From: Oscillospiraceae bacterium
GTDB taxonomy: Bacteria; Bacillota; Clostridia; Oscillospirales; Ruminococcaceae
Direction: 5' to 3'
NCBI GenBank assembly: GCA_031285945.1
Contig: JAITVF010000081.1
Span: 1 to 5,229, forward strand
Length of the DNA: 5,229 nucleotides
Positions 1-5,161 of the stretch are shown here, one piece after another (position 1 is the first letter of the stretch; the number at the start of each line of letters is the position of its first letter). The translations under genes and the position numbers were made by a program. The notes under the pieces were generated by a model. The model was not told where the DNA came from. It did no database searches and saw only the letters and a list, made by a program, of their open reading frames with translations.

Positions 1-448
1 CGATCTGGGGCAAAACCGCCACGGGGATTCCCGCGTCCGAAAGGGCCTTGGTGTTATCCACCGAAAGCTGGGTAGAGGAAAAAACAAGCTGAGGCCCGGC
101 CCCGACAATCTCGTCTATATCGGGGAGCTGGGCTGTGCCGAAGCGGGGAAGGCTGGTTATTGAAAGGGGGTAGTCGCAGTAATCGGATACTCCGGCTACC
201 CGGCCCTCGTACCCCAGATCGCACAGCTTTTCGGTAATGGCCGGCGAAAGGGAGATAACCCTGCCGGGCCTTGCGCTGAGGGACGCGCCCCCCGCCACAA
301 CGGGGTATTCCGGGTCGGGCTCAGCCTCCGGGGCCGGCGTCTCCTCAGAAACGGAGGCGGCGGCGGGAAGGGCCTCCTCACGGCAGGAGCAGAGCCCAAA
401 AACCAGCGCCAGCAAGAGCAAAAGCAGGGTCCATCTTATAAGCCGCAT
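1..448 (-). CDS. ABC transporter substrate-binding lipoprotein, BtuF/FecB type (5' part, truncated by window edge)
   Basis: This is the first 149 codons of a gene that continues past position 1. The start ATG (446-448) follows a strong GGGGGAAGG ribosome site. Residues 1-22 form a lipoprotein signal: charged MRLIRW, a Leu-rich core, then the lipobox LCSC with Cys22 as the predicted lipidated residue. A low-complexity Ala/Glu/Pro linker covers about residues 24-50. The helical-backbone metal-receptor fold (Peripla_BP_2) then begins with RVISLSPAITEKLCDLG (63-79), GVSDYCDYP (86-94), LPDIDEIVGAGPQLVFSS (108-125) and NTKALSDAGIPVAVL (132-146), a pattern typical of cobalamin and iron-siderophore receptors. 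Its role would be to capture a corrinoid or ferric chelate outside the cell membrane for an ABC importer. The ligand cannot be fixed from this half, and permease or ATPase genes would lie beyond the window. The YCDYP signature leans towards BtuF-like, but that is inference. Confidence 0.88.
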   Translation of the reverse strand, partial: MRLIRWTLLLLLLALVFGLCSCREEALPAAASVSEETPAPEAEPDPEYPVVAGGASLSARPGRVISLSPAITEKLCDLGYEGRVAGVSDYCDYPLSITSLPRFGTAQLPDIDEIVGAGPQLVFSSTQLSVDNTKALSDAGIPVAVLPQI

Positions 449-482
449 GACCTTCCCCCACTTGATTGGTTATATTATACTT

Positions 483-512
483 ATTGTACAGCAAAAACGC
501 GGGAATTGTCAA
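483..512 (-). promoter_or_regulatory. Sigma-A-type promoter of the substrate-binding lipoprotein gene
   Basis: On the minus strand a perfect -35 TTGACA (507-512) is followed after 18 bp by TACAAT (483-488). It lies between the flippase stop codon and the lipoprotein start, so this gene need not depend on read-through from the flippase. A second TATAAT (474-479) has no good -35 box. No riboswitch-sized leader is present, since only about 35 bases separate the -10 box from the ATG. Confidence 0.65.
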
Positions 513-519
513 ATAGTTC

Positions 520-532
520 GTAGTATTAGTCT
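520..532. repeat. Solo 13-bp repeat unit at the flippase stop codon
   Basis: GTAGTATTAGTCT here is identical to the core of the two direct repeats around the palindromic element at 2012-2143 (2017-2029 and 2128-2140). On the coding strand it reads AGACTAATACTAC, and its TAA is the flippase stop codon. No hairpin arm follows, so it is either a solo end or the remnant of a longer element. Confidence 0.6.
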
Positions 533-1956
533 CTGGCCGTTAGCTTTTTTGCGGGAAAAACAATCGCCATCGCGCTTTTTACAAGATAGGTGATATTCCC
601 CAGGTTTAACAGGGCCAGGCTGAGAAAAATCAGAGCCTCCCAGAGCACCCACAGCTTTACCTCCGCAAGGGCTATGTAGCACTGGCCCAGCAGGAGCAGA
701 ACGATTATAATAAGCCTGAAGGGCTGTATATCTATCCGCAGGTAGCGCCTTGTGTCCGCCGCGCGGACTATAAATACGATCAGATAGCTCACATAGGTCG
801 CGAAGGCGGCGCCTGTGGGGCCGTAATCTGGTATAAGCAGCCAGTTTAGCAAAATATTTATCCCCGCGCCTATAAAGGTGGTAACGGTTACCATAGCGTT
901 CTTTTTGGCCGCGTTGTAGATCGTTCCCAAAAAAGTAACCAGGCAAGAAAACCCCACGGCCAAAAGCAAAAAGGGAACATATCGCCAGCTCTCGTGATAC
1001 GAAGGATCCGAGAGGAATACCGTAAGGGGCTTGCACAAAAGAATAACCGCCGACGCCGCCAGAAATATAAGGGTTGAGTAGCAGCGGTAAACGGTTGAGT
1101 AAAATCGCGCGGCTTCCTTTTTGGCCGAGTACCCGTCAAAGGCCGAAATCTGCCACGCCTGAATAAAAACGGTGGAAACAAGGGTTATCAGCGTGGGGAT
1201 GCGGGCCGATACGCCGTAGAGGCCGGTGGCGTCGATCCCTACCATGGCGGTGATAAAAAACCGGTCCGAAAGATTGGTAACCGCCCAGAATATGGCTGTC
1301 GGCACAAGGGGGACGCAGTAGCGCAGCATCTCGCGCAGGGCGGGCCTGTATAGCCCCCCGGGGCGAAAAAAACGGTAGAGCCGCAGCGTTATTATCATAG
1401 AAAGGGCCGAAAACGCGTCGGCCGCTACGGTTCCCAGAACAAATCCCGTAACCCCAAGCTTAAAGACCAGCAAAAACAAAAGGCTAAGCCCCGCCGTTAA
1501 AACGGTGGTAACTATTCCATCCAGCGCAAAGAGCCGGGTAAAGCCGCTTGCCCGCACAAAGCCCGTAACGGTAGACCTAAGGGCCGACATAAGGCAAAAG
1601 CATATTATCAGCCACATGGGCTTTGGCACAAGCTCTATCTTGCGCAAAAAGGGCGAAAGTATCACCAGCAGCGCAAGCCCGCCCAGTATCACCAGCACCC
1701 CGGTTGTAAAAATATCGCGGCGGCGAAAATTCTTTTCCATCCCGTAGCGTATGACCGATTCGTGAACGCAAAGGCTTATTACGGGGATAAGAAATATGCC
1801 GGTGTGAAAAACCGTATCGGCCAGGCCGTACTGACCGGTATCCAGAATCCCAGTATATACCGGCAGCATCAAAAAAGAAATAAGCTTTGCCGCGGCGGTA
1901 GATATCCCGAAAAGCGCCGTGTTTGACACAAGCTTCTTAAGCCGACCGTCGCTCAT
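526..1956 (-). CDS. Oligosaccharide/polysaccharide flippase, Wzx (RfbX)-like, MOP superfamily
   Basis: A complete 476-residue multi-pass membrane protein, the usual length for Wzx-type flippases. It would move lipid-linked oligosaccharide units across the cytoplasmic membrane for capsule, exopolysaccharide or cell-wall glycan assembly. The N-terminus (LVSNTALFGISTAAAKLISF, residues 9-28, then LPVYTGIL) matches the family opening. LSDRFFI (229-235), the AWQISAF region (267-273), NWLLIPDYGPTGAAFATY (371-388) and about 12-14 hydrophobic segments to residue 467 support the assignment. The C-terminus is short and basic. The ATG follows AAGGGGG/AAGGG ribosome-site sequence, and the next Met is at residue 30 inside the first helix. 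It stands alone here, with no glycosyltransferase or polymerase beside it, so its substrate is unknown. MATE or MurJ relatives are less likely because MurJ is longer and the GPTGAA signature is typical of the polysaccharide group. Confidence 0.92.
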   Translation of the reverse strand: MSDGRLKKLVSNTALFGISTAAAKLISFLMLPVYTGILDTGQYGLADTVFHTGIFLIPVISLCVHESVIRYGMEKNFRRRDIFTTGVLVILGGLALLVILSPFLRKIELVPKPMWLIICFCLMSALRSTVTGFVRASGFTRLFALDGIVTTVLTAGLSLLFLLVFKLGVTGFVLGTVAADAFSALSMIITLRLYRFFRPGGLYRPALREMLRYCVPLVPTAIFWAVTNLSDRFFITAMVGIDATGLYGVSARIPTLITLVSTVFIQAWQISAFDGYSAKKEAARFYSTVYRCYSTLIFLAASAVILLCKPLTVFLSDPSYHESWRYVPFLLLAVGFSCLVTFLGTIYNAAKKNAMVTVTTFIGAGINILLNWLLIPDYGPTGAAFATYVSYLIVFIVRAADTRRYLRIDIQPFRLIIIVLLLLGQCYIALAEVKLWVLWEALIFLSLALLNLGNITYLVKSAMAIVFPAKKLTARD

Positions 1957-1990
1957 TGCCCTTACCCCCTTATACTGCTCCGCCTGTAAT

Positions 1991-1999
1991 ATAATACCA
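1991..1999 (-). promoter_or_regulatory. Possible extended -10 promoter of the flippase gene
   Basis: The minus strand reads TGGTATTAT, a TGn extension followed by a near-consensus -10 box (TATTAT, 1991-1996), about 35 bases before the flippase ATG. No convincing -35 box is seen 16-18 bp upstream, as expected if the extended -10 carries recognition. It sits just outside the palindromic repeat element, whose insertion may have replaced or altered upstream sequence. Confidence 0.4.
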
Positions 2000-2011
2000 C
2001 AGAATATCCCG

Positions 2012-2032
2012 GCAGGGTAGTATTAGTCTTTA
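2012..2032 (+). repeat. Left 21-bp direct repeat of the palindromic element
   Basis: Identical over 21 bases to 2123-2143, 111 bp downstream, with core GTAGTATTAGTCT. An ATTAGT/ACTAAT inverted pair (2022-2027, 2034-2039) overlaps its end. It is too long for an ordinary transposon target duplication, so it is more likely part of the element or a tandem insertion product. Confidence 0.75.
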
Positions 2033-2122
2033 TACTAATCCGCAAATAAAATGCTTTTATAATATTACTCTATTGCTTCACCGCCAGAGGCGGGGAGATC
2101 AATAGAAAGAAGTATTTTAAAT

Positions 2123-2143
2123 GCAGGGTAGTATTAGTCTTTA
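2123..2143 (+). repeat. Right 21-bp direct repeat of the palindromic element
   Basis: Exact copy of 2012-2032. Its first two bases (GC) also belong to the outer arm of the hairpin, so repeat and arm overlap here. The 13-bp core recurs at 520-532. Confidence 0.75.
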
Positions 2144-2159
2144 ACTTTGGGTACACATT

Positions 2160-2204
2160 AAAAACAGCCGGCCGGATGCGTTATAACGTATCCGGCCGGC
2201 TGTT
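2160..2204 (-). terminator. Intrinsic terminator of the yedE-tusA-DUF3343 operon
   Basis: Read on the minus strand, AACAGCCGGCCGGAT (2190-2204) pairs perfectly with ATCCGGCCGGCTGTT (2163-2177). The middle is itself the palindrome CGTTATAACG, giving an almost perfect 42-bp dyad with a single mismatched pair. The stem ends in TTTTT (2160-2164) on that strand. It begins 15 bases after the DUF3343 stop codon. The plus strand has no T-run after the stem, so it should act in one direction only. It insulates the flippase gene from the Se operon. Confidence 0.88.
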
Positions 2205-2219
2205 CGATAAAAAAGCGGT

Positions 2220-2462
2220 TTACTCGCCATCCTCACCGTATACGGGCCGGTAGCCGCCGCCCGCCATAATATATATCCGGTCAACATCGGCGAGAAGAGC
2301 GGGCCCGGGAAGCTTTTCCCCCTCAAACTGAACGGCTGTCCCGCACGAGGAGCTCACCGCGCGGGGCACCGGCCTCGCCTTGGCGGCTATACCCTCCGCC
2401 GTCAGGCTCCTCGCAAAGCTAACGGCGTCAAAGTGGGTGAAAAAGGTCGCCATATAAGTCAT
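2220..2462 (-). CDS. DUF3343 family protein, putative Se/S carrier-like
   Basis: A small soluble protein of 80 residues, full length for DUF3343. The family pattern is clear: an initial strand YMATFFTHFDAVSFARSL (3-20), GIAAKARPVPRAVSSSCG (24-41), then a hydrophobic turn with DRIYIM (61-66). Cys40 in the SSSCG motif is the only cysteine and is the conserved candidate for carrying a persulfide or selenide. The family is described from its co-occurrence with selenium-utilisation genes, and its biochemical role is not settled to my knowledge. It is the last gene of the operon: the TusA-like stop codon lies 5 bp upstream, and an AGAAGGG ribosome site falls inside the end of that gene. An internal Met at residue 4 is a possible alternative start, but the upstream ATG has the better spacing. 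The gene is followed directly by a strong terminator. Confidence 0.88.
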   Translation of the reverse strand: MTYMATFFTHFDAVSFARSLTAEGIAAKARPVPRAVSSSCGTAVQFEGEKLPGPALLADVDRIYIMAGGGYRPVYGEDGE

Positions 2463-2467
2463 CCCGG

Positions 2468-2680
2468 TCAGGCCCTTCTGAGGCTTACGCGGAAGAATTC
2501 GCCCTCTTCCCTGAAGGTTGCGGCGTAGCCCTGATTTTTAGCGAAGCGTGTAACGTTGCCCAGCGCCGTTTGATTATCCACCAGTACCTCGCAGCAATCG
2601 GGCCTTTGTGCAAGTGCCGCCTTTGTCATTATTACAGGTTCGGGGCAGGAGCGACCGCGCGCGTCGGTTACAGAGGCCAT
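2468..2680 (-). CDS. TusA/SirA-family sulfurtransferase-like protein (YedF N-terminal domain only)
   Basis: A 70-residue protein made of one TusA-type domain. DARGRSCPEPVIMTKAAL (6-23) contains the CPxP motif with Cys12, the residue that holds sulfur or selenium as a persulfide-type adduct in this family. VDNQTALGNVTRFAKNQGY (34-52) is closer to YedF-type than to canonical TusA, which agrees with yedE next door. Selenium-linked YedF proteins usually have about 200 residues with a second C-terminal domain, and that domain is missing here. The reading frame ends cleanly with TGA and the next gene starts 5 bp later, so no frameshift is evident. GGGAGG lies 10 bases before the ATG, within the last codons of yedE, and the gap from yedE is 5 bp, which indicates co-transcription. 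Probable role: relay of sulfur or selenium from or to the DUF3343 partner or the desulfurase (inference). Confidence 0.88.
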   Translation of the reverse strand: MASVTDARGRSCPEPVIMTKAALAQRPDCCEVLVDNQTALGNVTRFAKNQGYAATFREEGEFFRVSLRRA

Positions 2681-2685
2681 TTTAT

Positions 2686-3783
2686 CTATGCCTCCCTTTT
2701 TGCGGATCTCGAGGAAGCTTTGCTTTTGCCTCCCGCAAGGCCCGAGTTCATAACTCCCACAAGGCAGAGGATCACAAGCCCCAGAACCACGGCGATTCTG
2801 CCGTTAGGGGTTGTTCCCGCAGCCGACGAGGCGAGCCCAAAGTTGTGGCAGAAGGCCGCGCCTACCAGCATTCCAAGCACCGCTATCCCGGAATCTGAGT
2901 TGCCCTCCCCCGCCAGGATAAGCTGGCGAAGGGGGCAGCCGCCCAAAAGAGCCGAGCCGAAGCCCACAGCGGCAAGGCCCAGAAAGTTCCACAGGCCGTC
3001 GGTATGGGCGACCGGCTGCTCTAAAAAGCCGGGATTAAAGCGCCCGGTTATAATATTGCCGACAAGCGCCACTACAAGAACGGCTATAAAGCCCATAAGC
3101 AGAGTGGGGTCCTTAAACAGGAGCATATCCCTGATTCCGCCAACCATGCATAGCCGCACCCGCTGGGCGATCGCGCCCACTAAAAGGCCCGCCGCCAGCG
3201 CCGCCAGCGCCGGCGCGTGCTGGGAGCCGGGGCCGCTCTCGCTAAAGATAAGAACGCCGGCGCCCCCCGCAAGAAGAAGCGCAAGAAGGACTACGGCCGA
3301 AATGGGTATAACAAGGCCCTCGGTCTTGCGAGGCATCGCCACGGTTTTGCCCAGGCTAAAGCCCCTGTTCAGAAAAAAGACCCCCGCGCATATTCCGGCA
3401 ACAAAGCCCAAAAGGCCGATAAGTGCGTTCAGATCGCCGCCCGCCAGGCGCAGGATCATACGGTAGGGGCAGCCCAGAAACACGAGCGCCCCCACCATTA
3501 CAATAAAGCCTATGGCAAAGCGCAAAACCGGGGAGGATCCGCCCCGGACACTAAACTCTTTCTTAAAGAGGGCCATTATAAAAGCACAAAGAATAAGCCC
3601 CGGAATCTCGGGGCGCAGATACTGTACGACCTCGGCCCGCTGGAGCCCCACCGCCCCCGCTATATCCCTAAGGAAGCAGGCTATGCAGAACCCCATATTC
3701 GCGGGGTTGCCGAGTGCCACCAGCACAACCGCGACGGCTCCCACAAGGCCGCCGCCAATCAGCAGATTTCTTTTCTCCGTCAT
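2686..3783 (-). CDS. yedE: Selenium metabolism membrane protein YedE/FdhT (Sulf_transp family)
   Basis: A complete 365-residue integral membrane protein of the YedE/YeeE family, built from two related halves. It carries the family cysteine motifs GNPANMGFCIACFLRDIAGA (25-44, Cys33 and Cys36), FLGCPYRMILRLAGGDLNA (102-120, Cys105), LCMVGGIRD (211-219, Cys212) and GGCPLRQLILAGEGNSDSG (281-299, Cys283). The first and last blocks are highly specific for the selenium-associated YedE group. Related YeeE/TsuA proteins import thiosulfate using membrane cysteines, so YedE is thought to move a reduced selenium or sulfur species across the membrane; its substrate is not proven. About ten hydrophobic segments are visible, followed by a basic Ser/Lys/Arg-rich tail (352-364). 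It is the first gene of the operon. The ATG (3781-3783) follows GGAAAGGTG at good distance. Confidence 0.94.
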   Translation of the reverse strand: MTEKRNLLIGGGLVGAVAVVLVALGNPANMGFCIACFLRDIAGAVGLQRAEVVQYLRPEIPGLILCAFIMALFKKEFSVRGGSSPVLRFAIGFIVMVGALVFLGCPYRMILRLAGGDLNALIGLLGFVAGICAGVFFLNRGFSLGKTVAMPRKTEGLVIPISAVVLLALLLAGGAGVLIFSESGPGSQHAPALAALAAGLLVGAIAQRVRLCMVGGIRDMLLFKDPTLLMGFIAVLVVALVGNIITGRFNPGFLEQPVAHTDGLWNFLGLAAVGFGSALLGGCPLRQLILAGEGNSDSGIAVLGMLVGAAFCHNFGLASSAAGTTPNGRIAVVLGLVILCLVGVMNSGLAGGKSKASSRSAKREA

Positions 3784-3829
3784 TTTTTACACACCTTTCC
3801 GTTAAATAGTTAACAAGCGCCGCAGCTTT

Positions 3830-3858
3830 ATTATAGCGCGAAAGTGGCGATAATTAAA
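3830..3858 (-). promoter_or_regulatory. Promoter of the yedE operon
   Basis: The minus strand has a perfect -10 TATAAT (3830-3835), with a weak -35 TTTAAT (3853-3858) 17 bp upstream. The -10 box lies 46 bases before the yedE ATG, giving a leader of roughly 40 bases. A short palindrome AAATT-GAT-AATTT (3857-3869) touches the -35 box and could be an operator, since a weak -35 is common at activator-dependent promoters (inference). Confidence 0.55.
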
Positions 3859-3869
3859 ATTGATAATTT
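3857..3869. promoter_or_regulatory. Possible operator palindrome at the yedE -35 region
   Basis: AAATT-GAT-AATTT is a perfect 5-bp dyad with a 3-bp centre. The heptamer GATAATT also occurs directly repeated at 3849-3855 and 3862-3868, 13 bp apart. The segment is AT-rich, so chance is a real alternative. The position between two divergent promoters is what makes it worth marking. Confidence 0.25.
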
Positions 3870-3876
3870 CTATCCC

Positions 3877-3932
3877 CAGGGGGCTGGCTATAGGGTTTTT
3901 CTATAGCCGGGTGTTTTGACCCCCTGTTTTTT
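3877..3932 (+). terminator. Bulged terminator-like hairpin in the divergent intergenic region
   Basis: The left arm 3877-3893 (CAGGGGG then CTGGCTATAG) pairs with CTATAGCCGG (3901-3910) and CCCCCTG (3920-3926) around a 7-base GGTTTTT loop. The 9-base bulge 3911-3919 interrupts the right arm. Seventeen pairs form, one of them G-U, and six T residues (3927-3932) follow on the plus strand. The shape is that of an intrinsic terminator, yet no plus-strand gene ends here: it stands upstream of the desulfurase promoter and behind the yedE promoter. It may stop antisense transcripts running out of yedE, act as an attenuator for a longer desulfurase leader, or be a small-RNA 3' end. The structure is seen; the role is inference. 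Confidence 0.5.
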
Positions 3933-3941
3933 ATAAGCCCA

Positions 3942-3970
3942 TTGATTTGCCCCGCCGTTCGTTGTAGAAT
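3942..3970 (+). promoter_or_regulatory. Promoter of the cysteine desulfurase/selenocysteine lyase-like gene
   Basis: TTGATT (3942-3947) and TAGAAT (3965-3970) are separated by 17 bp, a good housekeeping-type promoter. The predicted start of transcription is near 3977, followed by a GGGAGG ribosome site (3993-3998) 8 bases before the ATG. The terminator-like hairpin ends 10 bp upstream of the -35 box, so a transcript from this promoter would not contain it. Confidence 0.65.
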
Positions 3971-4006
3971 GAACGGTAGATTAAAACAGAGTGGGAGGTC
4001 TGCATT

Positions 4007-5161
4007 ATGGACAGGCGGATATACTTCGACAACGCTAGCACCTCCTTTCCCAAGGCGCCGGGGGTTAGCGAGGCCATGCGGCTTTTTGTGGAGGAGGTGG
4101 GCTGCAATATTTCACGGGGGGGCTACGCCGACGCCTTTGCGGCCGCCACCGTAGCCTTAGAGGCGAGGGAGCGGCTTTCCCGCCTTGTAAACGGGCCGGG
4201 GGCCAGGCATGTTGTCTTTGCGGCAAACGTAACCGCCGCGCTAAACGCCCTGCTCAAGGGGTATCTGCGCCCGGGGGATCATATCCTGGTTTCCGCGATG
4301 GAGCACAACGCCGTCATGCGCCCCTTGCGTCAGCTTGAAAAGCTGGGGGTAACTTTTTCGCGAATCCCCTGCGACGATACCGGCGCTCTTGATCCCGCCG
4401 CCGCCCTTCCCCTTATAAAAAAGGAGACAAGGGCCATATGCGTAACCCACGCCTCCAATGTATGCGGAACTTTGCTGCCTGTGGCGGAGCTGGGAAAAAT
4501 CGCGCAGGACAACGGGCTTCGCTTTATAGTCGACAGCGCCCAGACCGCCGGGGTTTTTCCCATAAGCATGGCTGAAATGAAGATCGACGCGCTGGCCTTT
4601 ACCGGCCACAAGGGGCTTTTGGGGCCCCAGGGCATAGGCGGGTTTGTAATCGCCGGGGATTTTGCGGCCGAGGTAGAGCCCCTTATAGCGGGGGGAACAG
4701 GCAGCCTCTCCGATTCTGAGGAGATACCTCCCTTCCTGCCCGACCGGTTTGAGGCGGGTACCCTTAACCTGCCGGGAATATACGGCCTTAACGCCGCGCT
4801 GGGCCAGATTTTGCAGACGGGGACCGAGGCTGTAAAGGCGCGGGAAATCTCCCTGGCCCGCCGCCTGGAGGAGGGGCTTTCGGGTATGCGTGGGGTCCGG
4901 CTTTTGGGAACGGGGGACTGGAGCAAAAGAGCCGCCATAGTCTCGGCGGATTTTACAAGGCTCGACAACGCCGACCTATCCAGCCGGCTTGACGAGGAGT
5001 ATCGCATTCTCACCCGCTGCGGGCTCCACTGCGCGCCAAACGCCCACAAAACCCTAGGGACCTTTCCCGGCGGGACTGTAAGGTTTTCCCTTTCCGCCGC
5101 TAACACCGAGGAGGAGGTCGACTCCTGTATCGCGGCCGTAGAGGAAATCCTCGGGGAATAA
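4007..5161 (+). CDS. Class V aminotransferase-fold cysteine desulfurase / selenocysteine lyase-like enzyme
   Basis: A complete 384-residue PLP enzyme. IYFDNASTSFPKAP (5-18) is the family opening. His100 in MEHNAV would stack on the cofactor, Asp176 in VDSAQTAGVFPI (175-186) contacts the pyridine nitrogen, and Lys202 in FTGHKGLLGPQG (198-209) forms the Schiff base. RFEAGTLNLPGIYGLNAAL (247-265) is the substrate/PLP loop. RCGLHCAPNAHKTLGT (337-352) holds Cys342, the predicted persulfide or selenium-accepting cysteine, and GTVRFSLSAANTEEEVD (356-372) closes the protein. The HCAP signature places it in the EF2568-like desulfurase family, often found beside selenium genes, rather than with IscS or NifS. 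It would release S or Se from cysteine or selenocysteine. It is transcribed divergently from the yedE operon, which suggests coordinated control; substrate preference cannot be read from sequence. The stop codon TAA is the first part of a repeat element. Confidence 0.93.
   Translation: MDRRIYFDNASTSFPKAPGVSEAMRLFVEEVGCNISRGGYADAFAAATVALEARERLSRLVNGPGARHVVFAANVTAALNALLKGYLRPGDHILVSAMEHNAVMRPLRQLEKLGVTFSRIPCDDTGALDPAAALPLIKKETRAICVTHASNVCGTLLPVAELGKIAQDNGLRFIVDSAQTAGVFPISMAEMKIDALAFTGHKGLLGPQGIGGFVIAGDFAAEVEPLIAGGTGSLSDSEEIPPFLPDRFEAGTLNLPGIYGLNAALGQILQTGTEAVKAREISLARRLEEGLSGMRGVRLLGTGDWSKRAAIVSADFTRLDNADLSSRLDEEYRILTRCGLHCAPNAHKTLGTFPGGTVRFSLSAANTEEEVDSCIAAVEEILGE

Larger units (their letters stand above)
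2012..2143. repeat. Palindromic MITE-like intergenic repeat element, complete copy
   Basis: An AT-rich, non-coding element of about 132 bp between the Se-operon terminator and the flippase. At its centre CCGCC (2081-2085) and GGCGG (2089-2093) pair around an AGA loop. TCTATTG (2069-2075) pairs with CAATAGA (2100-2106). The outer arms 2042-2056 and 2110-2124 match at 12 of 15 positions as inverted repeats, and the symmetry continues to about 2032 and 2135 with TACTA-containing ends. The left arm has extra bases (2057-2068) without a counterpart. The right half is clearly homologous to the reverse complement of the sequence at 5159-5229, which shows a dispersed family. No ORF is present, so any mobility would need a transposase supplied from elsewhere. 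I do not recognise the family. Confidence 0.75.

Noticed and set aside
449..525. Cobalamin riboswitch upstream of the substrate-binding lipoprotein gene
   Set aside because: The leader between the predicted promoter and the ATG is only about 30-35 bases, and no B12-box-like sequence is present.
237..593. Plus-strand open frame of 118 codons crossing the lipoprotein start region
   Set aside because: It overlaps the lipoprotein coding region, its promoter and the end of the flippase on the other strand, and it encodes nothing recognisable.
2012..2143. Integron attC site or CRISPR array
   Set aside because: The direct repeats are only two, with no repeat-spacer periodicity, and the ends lack the GTTRRRY/RYYYAAC attC core; no integrase or cas gene is nearby.
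2468..2470. TGA at the end of the TusA-like gene as a selenocysteine codon
   Set aside because: The selenium context made this worth testing, but read-through meets another TGA two codons later, the protein is already a full domain, and the next gene starts 5 bp on.
2570..3466. Long open frame (298 codons) on the plus strand
   Set aside because: It is antisense to yedE, has an Arg/Pro/Ser-rich composition without any recognisable domain, and exists because stop codons are rare opposite GC-rich membrane-protein codons.
4330..5106. Long open frame (258 codons) on the minus strand
   Set aside because: It is the antisense of the well-supported desulfurase gene and shows a Ser/Arg/Pro-rich, non-protein-like composition with no usable ribosome site.
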